This document shows positions 1 through 11,705 of a DNA stretch of 64,000 nt, one piece after another (within the stretch, counting starts at the first letter, position 1; every line of letters begins with the position of its first letter). The notes under the pieces were generated by a model that was given only the letters and a program-made list of their open reading frames with translations, did no database searches and was not told where the DNA came from. Location of the stretch: the NCBI RefSeq assembly GCF_008728515.1, contig NC_044981.1, positions 110,165,702-110,229,701 of the forward strand, given 5' to 3'. Source of the stretch: Papio anubis (Eukaryota > Chordata > Mammalia > Primates > Cercopithecidae). A program made the translations under genes and the position numbers.

Positions 1-50
1 AGACAGGTACGGGTCCGTGGCCTGTGAGGAACTGGACCTCTCAGCAAGAG
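1..50 (+). CDS. SYNE1: SYNE1 exon 1 of window (5' end cut), rod
   Basis: Only the last 50 bases of this exon are in the window. The frame begins at base 3, because the next exon must be entered in phase 0. It gives 16 codons ending WTSQQE. The donor is GAG|GTGAGC at 51. The other two frames give either an immediate stop or a stop just after joining to the next exon, so the frame is secure even though the exon is partial. Confidence 0.85.
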
Positions 51-1224
51 GTGAGCGGTGGGCAGGTCAGCGTTACTGCCTGAGCTCTGCCTCCTGGTTA
101 GATCAGTGGCAGCACTAGATTCTCGTAGGAATGTGAACCCTATTGTGAACTGCGCATGCGAGGGATCTAGGTTTCACGCTTCTAATGCGAATTTAATGCC
201 TGATGATCTGAGGTGGAACAGTTTCATCCTGAAACCATCACTCCCGCCCCCAAGAAACCAATCCCTGGTGCCAAAAAGGTTGGGGATTGGTGGTCTGAAG
301 GTCATGAGGTGTCCTGTCATCTGTGGGTAGCCGTGCATACGTCTCTCCAGAGCCATGCTTTCTCTTCTGTTTTTATAAAAGCAGATGCTTTTGTGAACTC
401 TCTGCCCCCTCACTTTCCCTCTCTGGCCAGGAGGCTTCTTTACCTCTGTCTGCGGAAATAGTCACCAGCTCTGCCCTGGGAAACTTAAAGCGCTGTATTC
501 CCGGAAGCAGTTGTCCCAGAATCATATCCACCCTGGCAAATGGTGCCCTATACTTTTTGTGTGGACCTCCTCCCTGTGTTTTAATTCATCCTTCCTCAAA
601 TCCCTGATAAAATGTTCCCCAGACTCGTAGCTCAAATTCCTTTTTCCTGATATGGATCTCCTGGACTTGACTGCTAGCTCTCCCTTCATGTTCGAGTATC
701 CTTTGAATAGGAGAGGTATGTATAGTTCTGAATCAGGGACTGCAGTCTTTTCTGACTATCTTAAGTTAGAGAAATCTATGATATTGTCTAGATTCTGTGC
801 TTGCTTACTATTCTCCATTCATAAAGCACCTGTGTGATTCACTGGGCATCTACAGACCTCCTGGAGGTCTCATCCATTACCCTCTTTGATCTTCAAGAGC
901 TGCTTTTGCTCTCAGTCGGAGCTAACACTCCAGCGTCCTCCATGCTGGGCTTACTGAACAAACCTTGCCCTGCTGCCACTGACATTCCACAATACCTGGT
1001 CTGTTCAAGTTTAGATTCACGTTGTATCTCCCTTGCCTTTGGATTAGAAATAAAAGCATTGAATGCTCTTTTTTAATGACATTTTTGCATTTGAGTGCTT
1101 TGTTTCAGCAATCACTGGTCATTTGCACAAAGTGCCTCACAGGTTGTTTTCCTCTCTGTGGTGTGAAAAGGTGAAGGAAAAGGAAGGGAAGAAGCAATTT
1201 AGCTGTCAGTTTCCAGGCAGAAAG
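51..1224. other. Intron 1, 5' part: no recognisable element
   Basis: Unremarkable mixed-composition sequence with no splice-bounded open frame and no repeat I recognise. Short open frames here are not supported by anything else. Confidence 0.5.
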
Positions 1225-1415
1225 GGAGTGATCATATAATGAACACGTTTTAAGTTCTAGGTGTTAACATAGCTAACAACGTTGTGGTGAGGCCAATATT
1301 ATCTCTACGTTGTAGACCTGGAAACTGAGGCTTAGAGAGGTTGGATAATTTCTGAGGGTCTTGGGATTAAGAAGAAGTGAATCTGGAATCAGGAGGCCAA
1401 TCTCTCTGTTACCTA
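1225..1415 (+). repeat. MIR SINE fragment
   Basis: It contains the MIR core-like run CTGGAAACTGAGGCTTAGAGA followed by decayed GTCTTGGGATTAAG and GAATCTGGAATC segments, in the consensus order of MIR on the + strand. Diverged, boundaries approximate. Confidence 0.75.
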
Positions 1416-1917
1416 AGTCCCTCCTCTTTCATACTACCTTAATGGCAATTTTGTACCCTAGAAATACTTACTACTTTCCTATGTAAAAACAGGTACATTT
1501 TGGCCTAAAGTTCTCTAGGTCAAAGGGCACTAATCTCTTAGAGTAATTTTTCTTAATCTGTTTACTTCCAATGTATTTAGTGCTTCCATGCACAACAACC
1601 TTCTTGGCTTCAGGGTGAAATACAGCTCCTGCTTCTGGGAACCTATAACCCAAATAGGGAAATAGCACATACATTTCTAAGAAAAATTAGGCAACTATGA
1701 CAGGATCCATAAGCAGGAATTTAAAGGAAACAAAAGTTAAGAAAAAATAGTCAAAAGTTGCTATGATAGGTATGGAAATTAAAGTAGCAGATTTTAAGGG
1801 GATGCTGGGTGGTGGATATCCCAGCTGCAATGGGGAATGGGCTTGGCATATTTACAGGATCATGAGTAGTCAGCCTGAAAGGTGAAGAGGTATTTTGAAA
1901 AGTCAAAAGAGACTGAT

Positions 1918-2208
1918 GGCCAGGTACAGTGGTTCACACATGTATTCCCAACACTTTGGGAGGCTGAGGCGGGCAGATCGCATGAGGTCAGGAGCTCAAG
2001 ACCAGCCTGGCCAACATGGGGAAACCCTGTCTCTACTAAAAATACAAAAATTAGCAGCACATGGTGGTGCACACCTGTAATCCCAGCTATTTGGGAGGCT
2101 GAGACAGGAAAATCACTTGAACCCAGGAGGCAGAAGTTGCAGTGTGCTGAGATCGTACCACTGCACTCTAGCCTGGGTGACAGAGCAAGACTCTATCTCA
2201 AAAAAAAA
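1918..2208 (+). mobile_element. Alu, S-type, full length
   Basis: Full dimeric Alu starting GGCCAGGTACAGTGG, with both monomers, middle A-rich linker and a short A tail. Point changes relative to consensus suggest a middle-aged AluS copy. The flanks AGACTGAT and GGACTGAG are a possible decayed target-site duplication. Confidence 0.95.
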
Positions 2209-3384
2209 GGGGACTGAGTTTGATTGAAAACATGATCAAAAGTTTGAATGCTACACCCTATCATTGCCTTTATTGGGAAGCCATATGTATACATAAAAGA
2301 GTTTAGGGGAAATAGGGCTAATAATGAAAGCAAAGAGATCAGCCTAGGTCTTGTATTTAGGATGGATTATTTCACTATAGGTGTTGCTAAAACCAAGAAG
2401 AAAAGTTGAGAGGAAAGCTGTGCTAAGATTTTTTTATGATTGCTAATAACTTTCTTATTTAGTCAATTTTAAGAAAAATTATTATTTTGAAAAATTACAT
2501 ATATTCATTGTAATAATTCACATAATGCATCCAAGTGCAAAGATGAAAATGAAAAAGAGCAATTAACAATTCCCATATACTGTAAATCAATTTAATCTTT
2601 AAATTCCTTAGTGCTCATAACCAATCCTTTTAGCATATCTTTTTAATTCCTAAATTTTTAATTCTGATCCAGCTCTCAGGAATTAATTCCATTGTCAAGT
2701 AATTTTTTTCAAGAAAACTCAGGTTCTATCATATTTGGGAGTATCAGCCAGTTGTCTCTATATTTGATGGGCATTTTTCTGTCATACTTTTATCCCTTCA
2801 GAATTTGTATCTATATTTGTTTTTGTCTTCTGGCATTGAATGAAGCTTTAGAAAAATCTAACATCAGTCTACGATTTTTTCCCTTATTTATTTTTTTGTT
2901 GTTGTTCTCTGTATGGATGCCAGGAGAATTATTTAGGTTTTTTTTAAGTTTCAACAGCTTATCTAGGCTATGTCTGATGTTGAGTGTTCTCCAATCATAT
3001 TTTTCCTGTGACACAATGTACTTTTTTATATTTAAGAATCAAGGTTTGCTTTTTTATTAATTGTAGGGAATTTTTTGGTATGAGATGTATTTTATGCTGT
3101 ATTTATTATATCTCTGCTTCAGGGACATCAATTATCCTTGTGTTAGATCATCTTTTTTCTATACCTCTTGACTTCTTTTTAGTTGTACTGATCTCTGTTT
3201 TTTAAAATTCGGATTCGCTTTTCATCTGATTATTGCAAGTTTTTTCTCTATGCCAGTGATTCCATTTTCAGCAATGTCTGTTCTCATCCTTTCTGTTTCT
3301 AATTTATTTGTGCCTTAACGTTGTGTGTTTCATAAAATTTGCAAGCCACCTTTTAATTTAATTTTCTTTTTTATAATGTCACCT
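2209..3384. other. AT-rich intron sequence, unresolved
   Basis: AT-rich, with many T runs on the + strand between 2690 and 3320. It may be a decayed interspersed repeat, but I cannot name a family. No exon. Confidence 0.4.
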
Positions 3385-3677
3385 TTTGTTTGTTTTGAAA
3401 CAGGGTCTTGCTCTGTTGCCCAGGCTGGAGTGCAGTGGCGTGATCTCAGCTCGCTGCAATTTCTGCCTCTGGGTTCAAGCGATTCTCGTGCCTCAGTCAC
3501 CTGAATTGCTGGGATTGTAGGTGTGCGCCACCACAACTGGCTAATTTTTGTATTTTTAGTAGAGACAGGGTTTCGCCATGTTGGCCAGGCTGGTCTTGAA
3601 CTCCTGGCCTCAAATGATCTGCCCACCTCAGCCTCCCAGAGTGCTGTGATTACAGGCATGAGCCATCGTGGGTGGCC
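3385..3677 (-). mobile_element. Alu, S-type, antisense
   Basis: Reverse-complement Alu with T-rich tail (TTTTGTTTGTTTTG), right monomer, linker TAATTTTTGTATTTTTAGTA and left monomer ending GGGTGGCC. Confidence 0.95.
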
Positions 3678-3930
3678 TGCTTTATTTTATTTGTACATAA
3701 TATTTGTACATATTTCTGGTGTACAGTGTGATGTTTAGATACATGTATATAGTGTGTAATGATCAAGTCATGGTAATTAGCAGACTCATCATCTCAAACA
3801 TCTATCACTTTGTGGTAGGGAGATTCAAAATCCTCTCTTCTAGCTATTGAGATATACAATATGTTATTGTTCACTATGTTTGACCTCCTGTGTAATAGAA
3901 CACCAGAACTTATTCTTCCTATCTCTCAGG
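3678..3930 (+). mobile_element. L1 3' UTR fragment
   Basis: Matches the recalled 3' UTR of older primate L1s: GATGTTTAGATACATGTATA, then CATCATCTCAAACATCTATC, then GAACTTATTCTTCCTATCTC. 5'-truncated and lying directly against the upstream Alu. Confidence 0.7.
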
Positions 3931-4158
3931 CATTTTTTTTCCACTGCTTAAAAAAAAAAAAAAGAATCCATCCATGGAAACATTGCCATTGATGCATCTA
4001 GCCACCGTGTTCAGTGGAAATGGTATGTTGTAGAAGTTATTAGAAGAAATTTTCTTATGGACAGTTTTTCCAGCATCTATTTCAGTGTGCATTTCCAAAT
4101 GAGAAAACTGGGACATAATGCATATGCTCTTCAACAAGCTGCCTTTGTTTGCCTACAG

Positions 4159-4290
4159 CTTTATAGCAGGCCAAATCGACTCTTGTCTGGTGTGCCACTG
4201 TACAAAGGGGACGTGCCGATCCAAGATAAATCTGCAGTTACGTCTTTGCTGGATGGACTGAACCAGGCCTTCGAGGAGGCTTCATCCCAG
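4159..4290 (+). CDS. SYNE1: SYNE1 exon 2 of window, rod
   Basis: Forty-four codons, phase 0 at both ends, beginning LYSRPNRLLSG and ending AFEEASSQ. The acceptor is TTTGCCTACAG and the donor CAG|GTAAGG. The central part (SAVTSLLDGLNQAFEEASSQ) is amphipathic helix as expected of a spectrin repeat; the proline/glycine-containing start (RPNRLLSGVPLYKGDVP) looks like an inter-helix loop. It lies 4.1 kb after exon 1. Confidence 0.96.
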
Positions 4291-4471
4291 GTAAGGCCGT
4301 GTTATCCGTGTGTTTGGCTTGGTTTATAAGAGCCGTGTTTTGCTTGTATTGATTTGCGTGGCCTCTGTGAGGCTGTTCCATCCATCCCTGAGCATGAATT
4401 GAGACCCAACCCTGGGGATGAGTGCTGAAACAAAGAGTCACTGGACCCTGGAGGCCCATCCTGTTTCTTCT

Positions 4472-4778
4472 TTTATATTTTATTTTATTTTATTTTTTCA
4501 GACAGTCTTGTACAGTCACGCAGGCTGGAGTGCAGTGGCACAATCTTGGCTCACTATAACCTCCACCTCCTGGGTTCAAGCGATTCTCATGTTTTAACCT
4601 CCTAAGAAGCTGGGATTACAGGCACATGCCACCATGCCTGGCTAATTTTTGTATTTTTTAGTACATATGGGGTTTCACCATATTGGCCAGGCCAGTCTTG
4701 AACTCCTGACCTCAAGTGATCTGTCTCCCTTGGGCTACCAAAGTGCTCAGGTTACAGGTGTGAGCACCGTGCCTGGCC
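4472..4778 (-). mobile_element. Alu, S-type, antisense, with (TTTTA)n tail
   Basis: Antisense Alu whose tail has become a TTTTA repeat at 4472-4497. It is flanked by the direct repeat CCATCCTG (upstream near 4456, downstream near 4779). It ends 70 bp before exon 3. Confidence 0.95.
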
Positions 4779-4848
4779 CCATCCTGATATTTTTCCCGGA
4801 TTTTCAAAAACTGAAATTGATTATTTCACCCTGTTGTGTGTTTCCCAG

Positions 4849-5004
4849 AGTGGAGGGACAAAGAGGCAGAGTATACACTTGGAGCAGAAGTTGTATGATG
4901 GGGTCTCAGCCACCTCTACTTGGTTGGATGATGTTGAAGAACGTTTATTTGTTGCCACAGCACTTTTACCAGAAGAAACAGAAACTTGTCTCTTCAACCA
5001 AGAG
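4849..5004 (+). CDS. SYNE1: SYNE1 exon 3 of window, rod
   Basis: Fifty-two codons, phase 0/0, from SGGTKRQS to CLFNQE. TSTWLDDVEERL carries the tryptophan typical of the first helix of a spectrin repeat, so a new repeat probably starts here. The acceptor TTTCCCAG is only 70 bp downstream of an antisense Alu. The donor is GAG|GTAAGT. Confidence 0.97.
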
Positions 5005-5504
5005 GTAAGTTTAGTAGTTTCTGCCTGTGTGTTTATAACGTTACAAAGCACTTGACGTTTTGATGGGATAATTAATTTTATACGTAAAGAAAGTCAAACA
5101 TAAAACAATTCTAATAATGCAGAACATCATTGCTTGAATGCAGAATATTTCTAGTTTGCATTTTCATTCTTTGTCTTGTGTATGTAAGAGGGAAAAATGG
5201 GAAACTCTGTAGAAACACTATTATGTATCACATATCTTCCAAATATGAAACACATGCTTTAAAAAAGTACCAAATTCCTAAATAGCACTTTACAGTGCTC
5301 ATTATTACTAGTGAATGAGGTAAAGTCCCTGAGAGCAACTTGCCTGAAATGTATAGAAGTATTTGAAAGAGGTTCCAGTTGTCTTAGGTCTAATTATTAC
5401 TAAGCAACCAGAGAGATTTAGTTGACTTTCTATGAGAAAATAACTTGATTTGCATATCAATTCATGTGTCTAAACACTGAAAAATGCCCTTTTATCACCT
5501 CTAG
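5005..5504. other. Intron 3, repeat-free
   Basis: 500 bp of AT-rich sequence with no recognisable element. Confidence 0.5.
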
Positions 5505-5714
5505 ATTCTTGCCAAAGACATTAAGGAAATGTCTGAAGAAATGGATAAGAACAAAAACTTGTTTTCGCAAGCTTTTCCAGAGAATGGTGATAATCGAGAT
5601 GTTATTGAAGATACTTTGGGTTGTCTTTTGGGCAGGTTATCCTTGCTAGACTCAGTAGTGAATCAGCGATGTCATCAGATGAAAGAAAGACTTCAGCAAA
5701 TACTAAATTTCCAG
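5505..5714 (+). CDS. SYNE1: SYNE1 exon 4 of window, rod
   Basis: Seventy codons, phase 0/0, from ILAKDIKEMS to QQILNFQ. It supplies most of helices B and C of the repeat opened in exon 3, with a turn around PENGDNRD. The acceptor is CACCTCTAG and the donor CAG|GTAAGT. A 5.9-kb intron follows. Confidence 0.97.
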
Positions 5715-6051
5715 GTAAGTAAGACATTATCAAAGGATACTTGACCATTCTCTAGGTATTCAATAATAGTCAGTCATGAGTCTGTGTTACGTACCTGGTT
5801 GTTGTTTTTTTAAATGTGTAATGAAGAACGAGAGCTTTGTAGAAAATGAAGGGGGTTGAATTAAAGGATTAGAAACTAAAGATTTTTTGCTCCTAGAAAT
5901 GGAAGGTTGAGAAAACCACCCACTTCAAACTAAGGACGGAATAGAATTATAAATTCAATCAATAAAAGTCAAATTTATGGGTCTTTATGATTATAATTTT
6001 TAGTTGCTAATACTGGAGCTTAAACACACTGGGAAAGAATATGCAGAAAAT

Positions 6052-6357
6052 GGCTGGGTATGGTGGCTCATGCCCATGATCCCAGCACTTTGGGAGGCCA
6101 AGGCAGGCAAATCATTTGGGGTCAGGAGTTTGAGACCAGCTTGGCCAACATAGTGCATTGCAACTCATCTCTACTAAAATACAGAAATTAACAGGGTGTG
6201 GTGGTGCAGGCCTGTAATCCCAGCTACTTGGAGGCTGAGGCAGGATCATCGCTTGAACCCAGGAGGCAGAGGTAGCAGTGAGCCGAGATCATGCCACTGC
6301 ACTCCAGTGTAGGCAACAGAGCAAGACTCCATCAAAAAAAAAAAAAAAAAAAAAAAA
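6052..6357 (+). mobile_element. Alu, S-type, first of a tail-nested pair
   Basis: Full Alu starting GGCTGGGTATGG with about 24 A in its tail. Its left flank TATGCAGAAAAT (6040-6051) reappears only after the second Alu, at 6666-6677, so this element was the original target of the second insertion. Confidence 0.95.
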
Positions 6358-6662
6358 GGCCGGGTGCGTTGGCTCAAGCCTGTAATCCCAGCACTTTGGG
6401 AGACCGAGACGGGCGGATACAAGGTCAGGAGATCGAGACCGTACTGGCTAACATGGTGAAACCCCGTCTCTGCTAAAAAATACAAAAATCTAGCCGAGCG
6501 AGGTGGCGGGCACCTGTAGTCCCAGCTACTCGGGAGGCTGAGGCAGGAGAATGGCGTAAACCCGGGAGGCGGAGCTTGCAGTTAGCTGAGATCCGGCCAC
6601 TGCACTCCAGCCTGGGCAACAGAGCGAGACTCTGTCTCAAAAAAAAAAAAAAAAAAAAAAAA
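6358..6662 (+). mobile_element. AluY of Old World monkey type (AluYR-like), inserted in the tail of the preceding Alu
   Basis: Near-consensus AluY with GGCTCAAGCCTG, GAGACCGAGACGGGCGG, GCGAGGTGGCGGGC and ATCCGGCCACTGCACTCC, followed by about 24 A. These are the changes I associate with the cercopithecid AluYR series. It is among the youngest insertions in the window and the main clue to the source lineage. Confidence 0.85.
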
Positions 6663-6677
6663 GTGTATGCAGAAAAT

Positions 6678-8572
6678 GTTGGAATATAGAAAGGGCCATA
6701 GACTGTAGTACCTAAGAGTCTTTGAAAGTGAATGTGGTCTAATTACTTCTACCTATGTTAAAATGCATTACATTGCTTTCCAATCCTAACTCCTCAGACT
6801 TACTGCCTTTTAGCCCCATATTAGAATTCTTATGCATGCTTAGGAAACTTTTCCGATGACTATATACTGGAACAAATGCAAAAGCTGCTGATAAACTTTT
6901 AGTGCTGATTTTTCATTTCTAATAAAAAGCACCCTTTGGGAATACCTAAGTTTTAATTGTATGTTATTTTTAACCATCATGAAAGATTTTATAAAATAGA
7001 GACATGTCATTAGGGCCAAGAGTTTAATGTAGAGTTTTGATTTGCAAAAAACCAAAATACTACAAAGTGTCAAATAAATGTAGCATTAACCAAGAAACAC
7101 GGAATTTTTATGACATTCATTCAGAGGCACAAATTACCACTGCCTTCCGGTAGTCTACATTCTTAAAACCACAGAGTAAAACTATCACAAACATATGAGT
7201 TTCATTTTTTTATTCACAAAATATTTTCTCATATTCCTTGGCTTTAATCTTTGCAACATCCTTCAAACATTGTTCTAATATTAATTTTGCAAAGTCAGAA
7301 CAGTAAAAATTAAACATGTAGTCTCCGAAGCTAATAGTCTGAGTTCAAATTCTGGCGTTGTAACTTACTGCTGTATAACTTTAGCAGCTTGACTTTCCTG
7401 AACCTTGGTATCCTCAACTGTCAAATCATACTCATATTAATTGCCTCATAGACTGTGGTGAGGATGAAATGAGTTGTGTTTCAAATACTCTGAACAGTGC
7501 CTGATACATAGTAAGTACTCAGCAAGTGTTGTTATTGTTATTAATGTTAGTATTATAAGAGATATAGGATCTAAAACCAAGAGAAAGATTAAATTACTTC
7601 AATGTTACTCAATCATTAAGAACTACAGCCAGGATTTTACTCAAAGAATTTTTTTTTTTTTTTTTGTATTTTATCATATTAGGGTGATCTCAGGGAAGAT
7701 GGAGAATGTGGGCCTTCATTAGAGTCTCTTAAATTTTATCCAATATCCTTTGCCAGTTGATGGTACCACCAGCAACTCAGTGTTGTCCCTGAGTCAGTGG
7801 CACTGCTCTCCAGCAGTCTTCCCTGTTAGTTACTATCCCCAAGATGATCAAGTCAGAATCCCTGAATACCTCAGCAGTCCCTTTTGCTCTCATTCCCCAT
7901 ATCTTTTGTGAATTGCATTTAGTATCTTTAGTACTTTCATGCTTTTACATTTTATTAGTAGTTATCACCAATCACAGTAAAATATGAATTAGGCATGAAT
8001 GCTCTGGAACTCGTTTTGTTTGAAGGATCTAAGAGAATCATGGAATTCTCTTTAAATCACATTCTCTGTTTTTCTTCTGCCAACAAGTTTCTATTTGTTG
8101 GTGGCCAGATCACGAACAAAAAGACATTTCGAAATATTTGTGTTCCAATTTAGTTGAGAGAAAGTTTCCAATGTTAACTTAAGTAAAGGTCAAGTCACAA
8201 ACCATTTTCTTTTTTTTTTTTTTTTAACTTTGCATCAAACACCTGGTATGCTGTCAATCCTCAGCAGTTACTGGAAGGGTATGCCTTCATTCTGCATTTA
8301 ATCTTTGAGGATTAGCTTTTGCCAGACTGCTAACATTATTCTATACCAAAAAGGCTATTTGAGAGGATGCGTAGATGTTATGTAGATGTACATTACATAT
8401 ATAGAATCACGATAAAGTCAGTTATGAACTATTTTGTATTTTTAAAAATTTTACCGATGGATGTAACCTCAAATGAATTCCTCAAACATATAATTGTGGA
8501 TTGCAAATTATTTTAAAAACTGGAAAATGAAGTAAAGAATTCTTTAATGAATGAGTGAGGCAGCACAACTGA
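6678..8572. other. Intron 4 interior: one MIR, otherwise unresolved
   Basis: Apart from a MIR at 7325-7545 and T runs at 7650-7665 and 8211-8225, I see no recognisable element and no exon. Confidence 0.45.
7325..7545 (-). repeat. MIR SINE fragment, antisense
   Basis: Reverse-complement MIR: GAGTTCAAATTCTGGC, then TGAGGATGAAATGAG, then GCCTGATACATAGTAAGTAC in the expected order. Confidence 0.8.
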
Positions 8573-8897
8573 TTTTATTTATTTTATTATTTATTTATTT
8601 ATTTATTTTTGAGACAGAGTTTTGCTCTTGTTGCCCAGGCTGGAGTGCAATGGGGAGATCTTGGCTCACTGCAACCTCTGCCTCCCAGGTTCAAGTGATT
8701 CTTCTGCCTTAGCTTCCCAAGTAGCTGGAACTACAGGCATGCGCGCCATGCCCACCCAGCTAATTTTTGTATTTTTTAGTAGAGATGGGCTTTCACTGTA
8801 TATTGACCAGGCTGGTCTCAAACTCCTGACCTCAGGTCATCTGCCTGCCTCTACCGCCCAAAGTGCTGGGATTACAGGTGTGAACCACTGTACCTGG
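8573..8897 (-). mobile_element. Alu, S-type, antisense, with (TTTA)n tail
   Basis: Antisense Alu from GAGACAGAGTTTTGCTC to GTACCTGG, with a tail of ATTT units at 8575-8610. Confidence 0.95.
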
Positions 8898-9318
8898 ACA
8901 CATCTGGTTTTTAAGCCTGTAACTTTCTACAAATCTGTTTCTCAATGGCTAGAATCCTGCTCTTTTTTGCCCTGCCAATAATTCCAGTGACTATAAGAAA
9001 AAAAAAGTGATGTATTTTATGTTTGTAATATATGGATACCTTAATTAGCCTGTTGTATCACAAGCGTAATAATACAAAAATAGTTAAATTCTTTGCATTT
9101 TCATTTTTAAGAAAATGTCATTATCCATGTGATTTCTAGCACCTCTTAAAATTTTTATTTAGTAATTTTAAACTCAATCATATTCTTTGCTTTACTATCT
9201 TCTTGGTTAGTCTCTCCCAGTAATTAGTCTAACTTCCAGAAATATGAACTCTGTGTTTCCTATTACCCTGAGTAGAACATAGTTAAGAGAGAAAATATGC
9301 TATTAAAAGCATACGAAT

Positions 9319-9616
9319 GGGCTGGGCGTGGTGGCTCACCCCTGTAATCCTAACACTTTGGGAGGCCGAGGCAGGTGGATCACCTGAGCTCTGGAGTTCG
9401 CGACCAGCCTGGACAACATGGTGAAACCGCGTATCTACTAAAAATACAAAAATTAGCCAGACGTGGTGGTGGGTGCCTGTAGTCCCAGCTACTTGGGAGG
9501 CTGAGGCAGGAGAATTGCTTGAACCCAGAAGGCAGAGGTTCCAGTGAGCCGAGATTGCACCGCTGCACTCCAGCCTGAGTGACAGAGTGAGACTCTGTCT
9601 CAAAACAAAACATAAC
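9319..9616 (+). mobile_element. Alu, S-type, with 15-bp target-site duplication
   Basis: Full Alu on the + strand. Flanks AAAGCATACGAATGG (9306-9320) and AAAGCATAAAAATGG (9617-9631) match at 13 of 15 positions. Confidence 0.95.
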
Positions 9617-10282
9617 AAAGCATAAAAATGGCATATGGAAAATCTATATATGCACTCTTCATTTCTAACCCATGTTATGTTATATATGCTTAGCTACTCA
9701 TTTAGGTTAACTGGACTAATGTCATTATACATACATATGTAGATAATGTAGGCTTCTGTTCAAATGGATGCAGGACATCTTTTACTAGGCTTAAAAACAG
9801 ATAAATGTGTGATGGTTTTAGTGGCCCACGTGACCTTACCCTGAACACAGTTGAATGATACAGACCTAGTAACTCATATGTAAAACTATTATTTCTAGTA
9901 TTTTTCCAGGGCTGTTATTATAATTTCCTATTTAGTTAGCCACTAGGCTTGCAGGTTGCTTTGAGTTTGGTTAGTGGCAACTATTCTAGTTCTCATGTTC
10001 AGCACTATATTTTCAATTTTATATTTTTTACTGCATAATGCACCCATTATTTGGCTTTTAAGACCTGAATTTGCATTATAAAGCCTTCACGTGTTCTTAT
10101 AGATATTTTTCTTGGTACGATTATCCTTCTCCTCATTAGACAGTCAGAATGATTGCATGTAGGTGATGTGTGTGATCAGGCCCTGGTGAAGAGGTCCTAA
10201 GTTGAGCTTTAACCTCTGATGAATATATGTTTGCTGACTATTATGAAATAGAACTTATTTGTTGATATTTTAGAGAAAAAAA

Positions 10283-10571
10283 TTTTTTTTTTTTTTTTTG
10301 AGATAAGGTCACCCAGGCTAGCATGTAGTGGCATGATCGTAGCTCACTGCAACCTCAAACTCCTGAACTCAAGGGATCCTTCCACTTCAGCCTCCCAAGT
10401 AAACAGGACTACAGGCATGCCACTGTGTCCACTTATTTTTTTAAAAAAAAACTTTTTGTAGAGACCAGGTGCACTTTGTTGCCCAGGCTGCTCTTGAACT
10501 CCTGGCCTCAAGTGATCTGCCTCAGGCACCCAAAATTCTGGTATTACAGAGATGAACCACTGCATCTGGCC
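10283..10571 (-). mobile_element. Alu, J-type, antisense
   Basis: Old Alu: CATGATCGTAGCTCACTGCA and CAACCTCAAACTCCTGAACT are J-type features. It has many substitutions and an expanded A/T linker at 10431-10455. Confidence 0.9.
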
Positions 10572-10903
10572 TAATTTTTTATAATTTAAATATTCTTCTA
10601 ATTATTTCCTCTGGAATTAAGTACCAACATTCTAATAGTTGTCTCCTTTTTGTACAAATCTAACTCAATATGAATATATTTGGACATTTAAATGAGTAAT
10701 ATTTTTGAACAAAATACCTAACAAGATCTTTTTGTGTTGTCTCTTCACATGTTTTTGTTCATCACGGATAATATTTATTTTCTAAACTTCCGAATGTCTT
10801 TTTAAAAGCTTGTGCAAATTCTCCAAAAATAGAAGAAGAAACTGATAGAGTAATGGGAGGAGAGGAGAGAGCAAAGTGGAAATCATGATTCTTAGGAATC
10901 ATA

Positions 10904-11212
10904 GGCCGGGTGTGGTGGCTCATGCCTATAATCCCAGCACTTTGGGAGGCCAAGGTGGGTGGATCACAAGGTCAGGAGATCGAGACCATCCTGGCTAACA
11001 CGGTGAAACCCCGTCTCTACTAAAAAAATGCAAAAAATTAGCCAGGCGTGGTGGCGGGTGCCTGTAGTCCCAGCTACAGCTACTTGGAGGCTGAGGCAGG
11101 AGAATGGCATGAACCCGGGAGGTAGAGCTTGCAGTGAGCTGAGATGGCGCCACTGCACTCCAGCCTGGGCGACAGAGTGAGACTCCATCTCAAAAAAAAA
11201 AAAAAAAAAAAA
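10904..11212 (+). mobile_element. AluY
   Basis: AluY with GGAGATCGAGACCATCCTGG and GAATGGCATGAACCCGGGAG. It carries a six-base duplication in the second monomer (CAGCTACAGCTACTTGG). The flanks GAATCATA at 10896-10903 and 11213-11220 are the target-site duplication. Confidence 0.95.
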
Positions 11213-11603
11213 GAATCATATTATTTCCCAAATCAGGATAACGCCTACAGGTTATTTCCCTAGATAAGAGCCATTAACATAATATTTCTTTGCAATATTT
11301 GAATGTGCTCATTTATTTCAGATGTAATGAGATTAGAGTGACAAGCATTGCTTTTTACATGTATGGTTCAGCTTCATTTGTATTAAGTAGAAAATACTTT
11401 GGGTAACAGATTCTTCAGGAGTCAGTTTTAGCACATAAGCAAATTGTTACCAGTTCCTTTTACCTTCCCATAGCACAGTATTGTTTCTCCTGGAAATTAA
11501 ATTTCTATGCCTCGATATTATTTGTTAGAATCTGTGTTATATTTACAAGTATTTCAAATTCCCTGTTACACATTTTGAGTTTTCCTGTTGCTTTCCTCCT
11601 TAG

Positions 11604-11705
11604 AATGATCTGAAAGTGCTGTTTACATCACTGGCTGACAACAAATACATCATTCTGCAGAAACTGGCAAACGTATTTGAACAACCCGTAGCAGAACAAA
11701 TAGAG
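11604..11705 (+). CDS. SYNE1: SYNE1 exon 5 of window, rod
   Basis: A short exon of 34 codons, phase 0/0, from NDLKVLFTS to PVAEQIE. The acceptor CTTTCCTCCTTAG is strong. The donor GAG|GTATTT departs from consensus at +4 to +6. Being 102 bp and in frame, it could be skipped without a frameshift. Confidence 0.95.
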
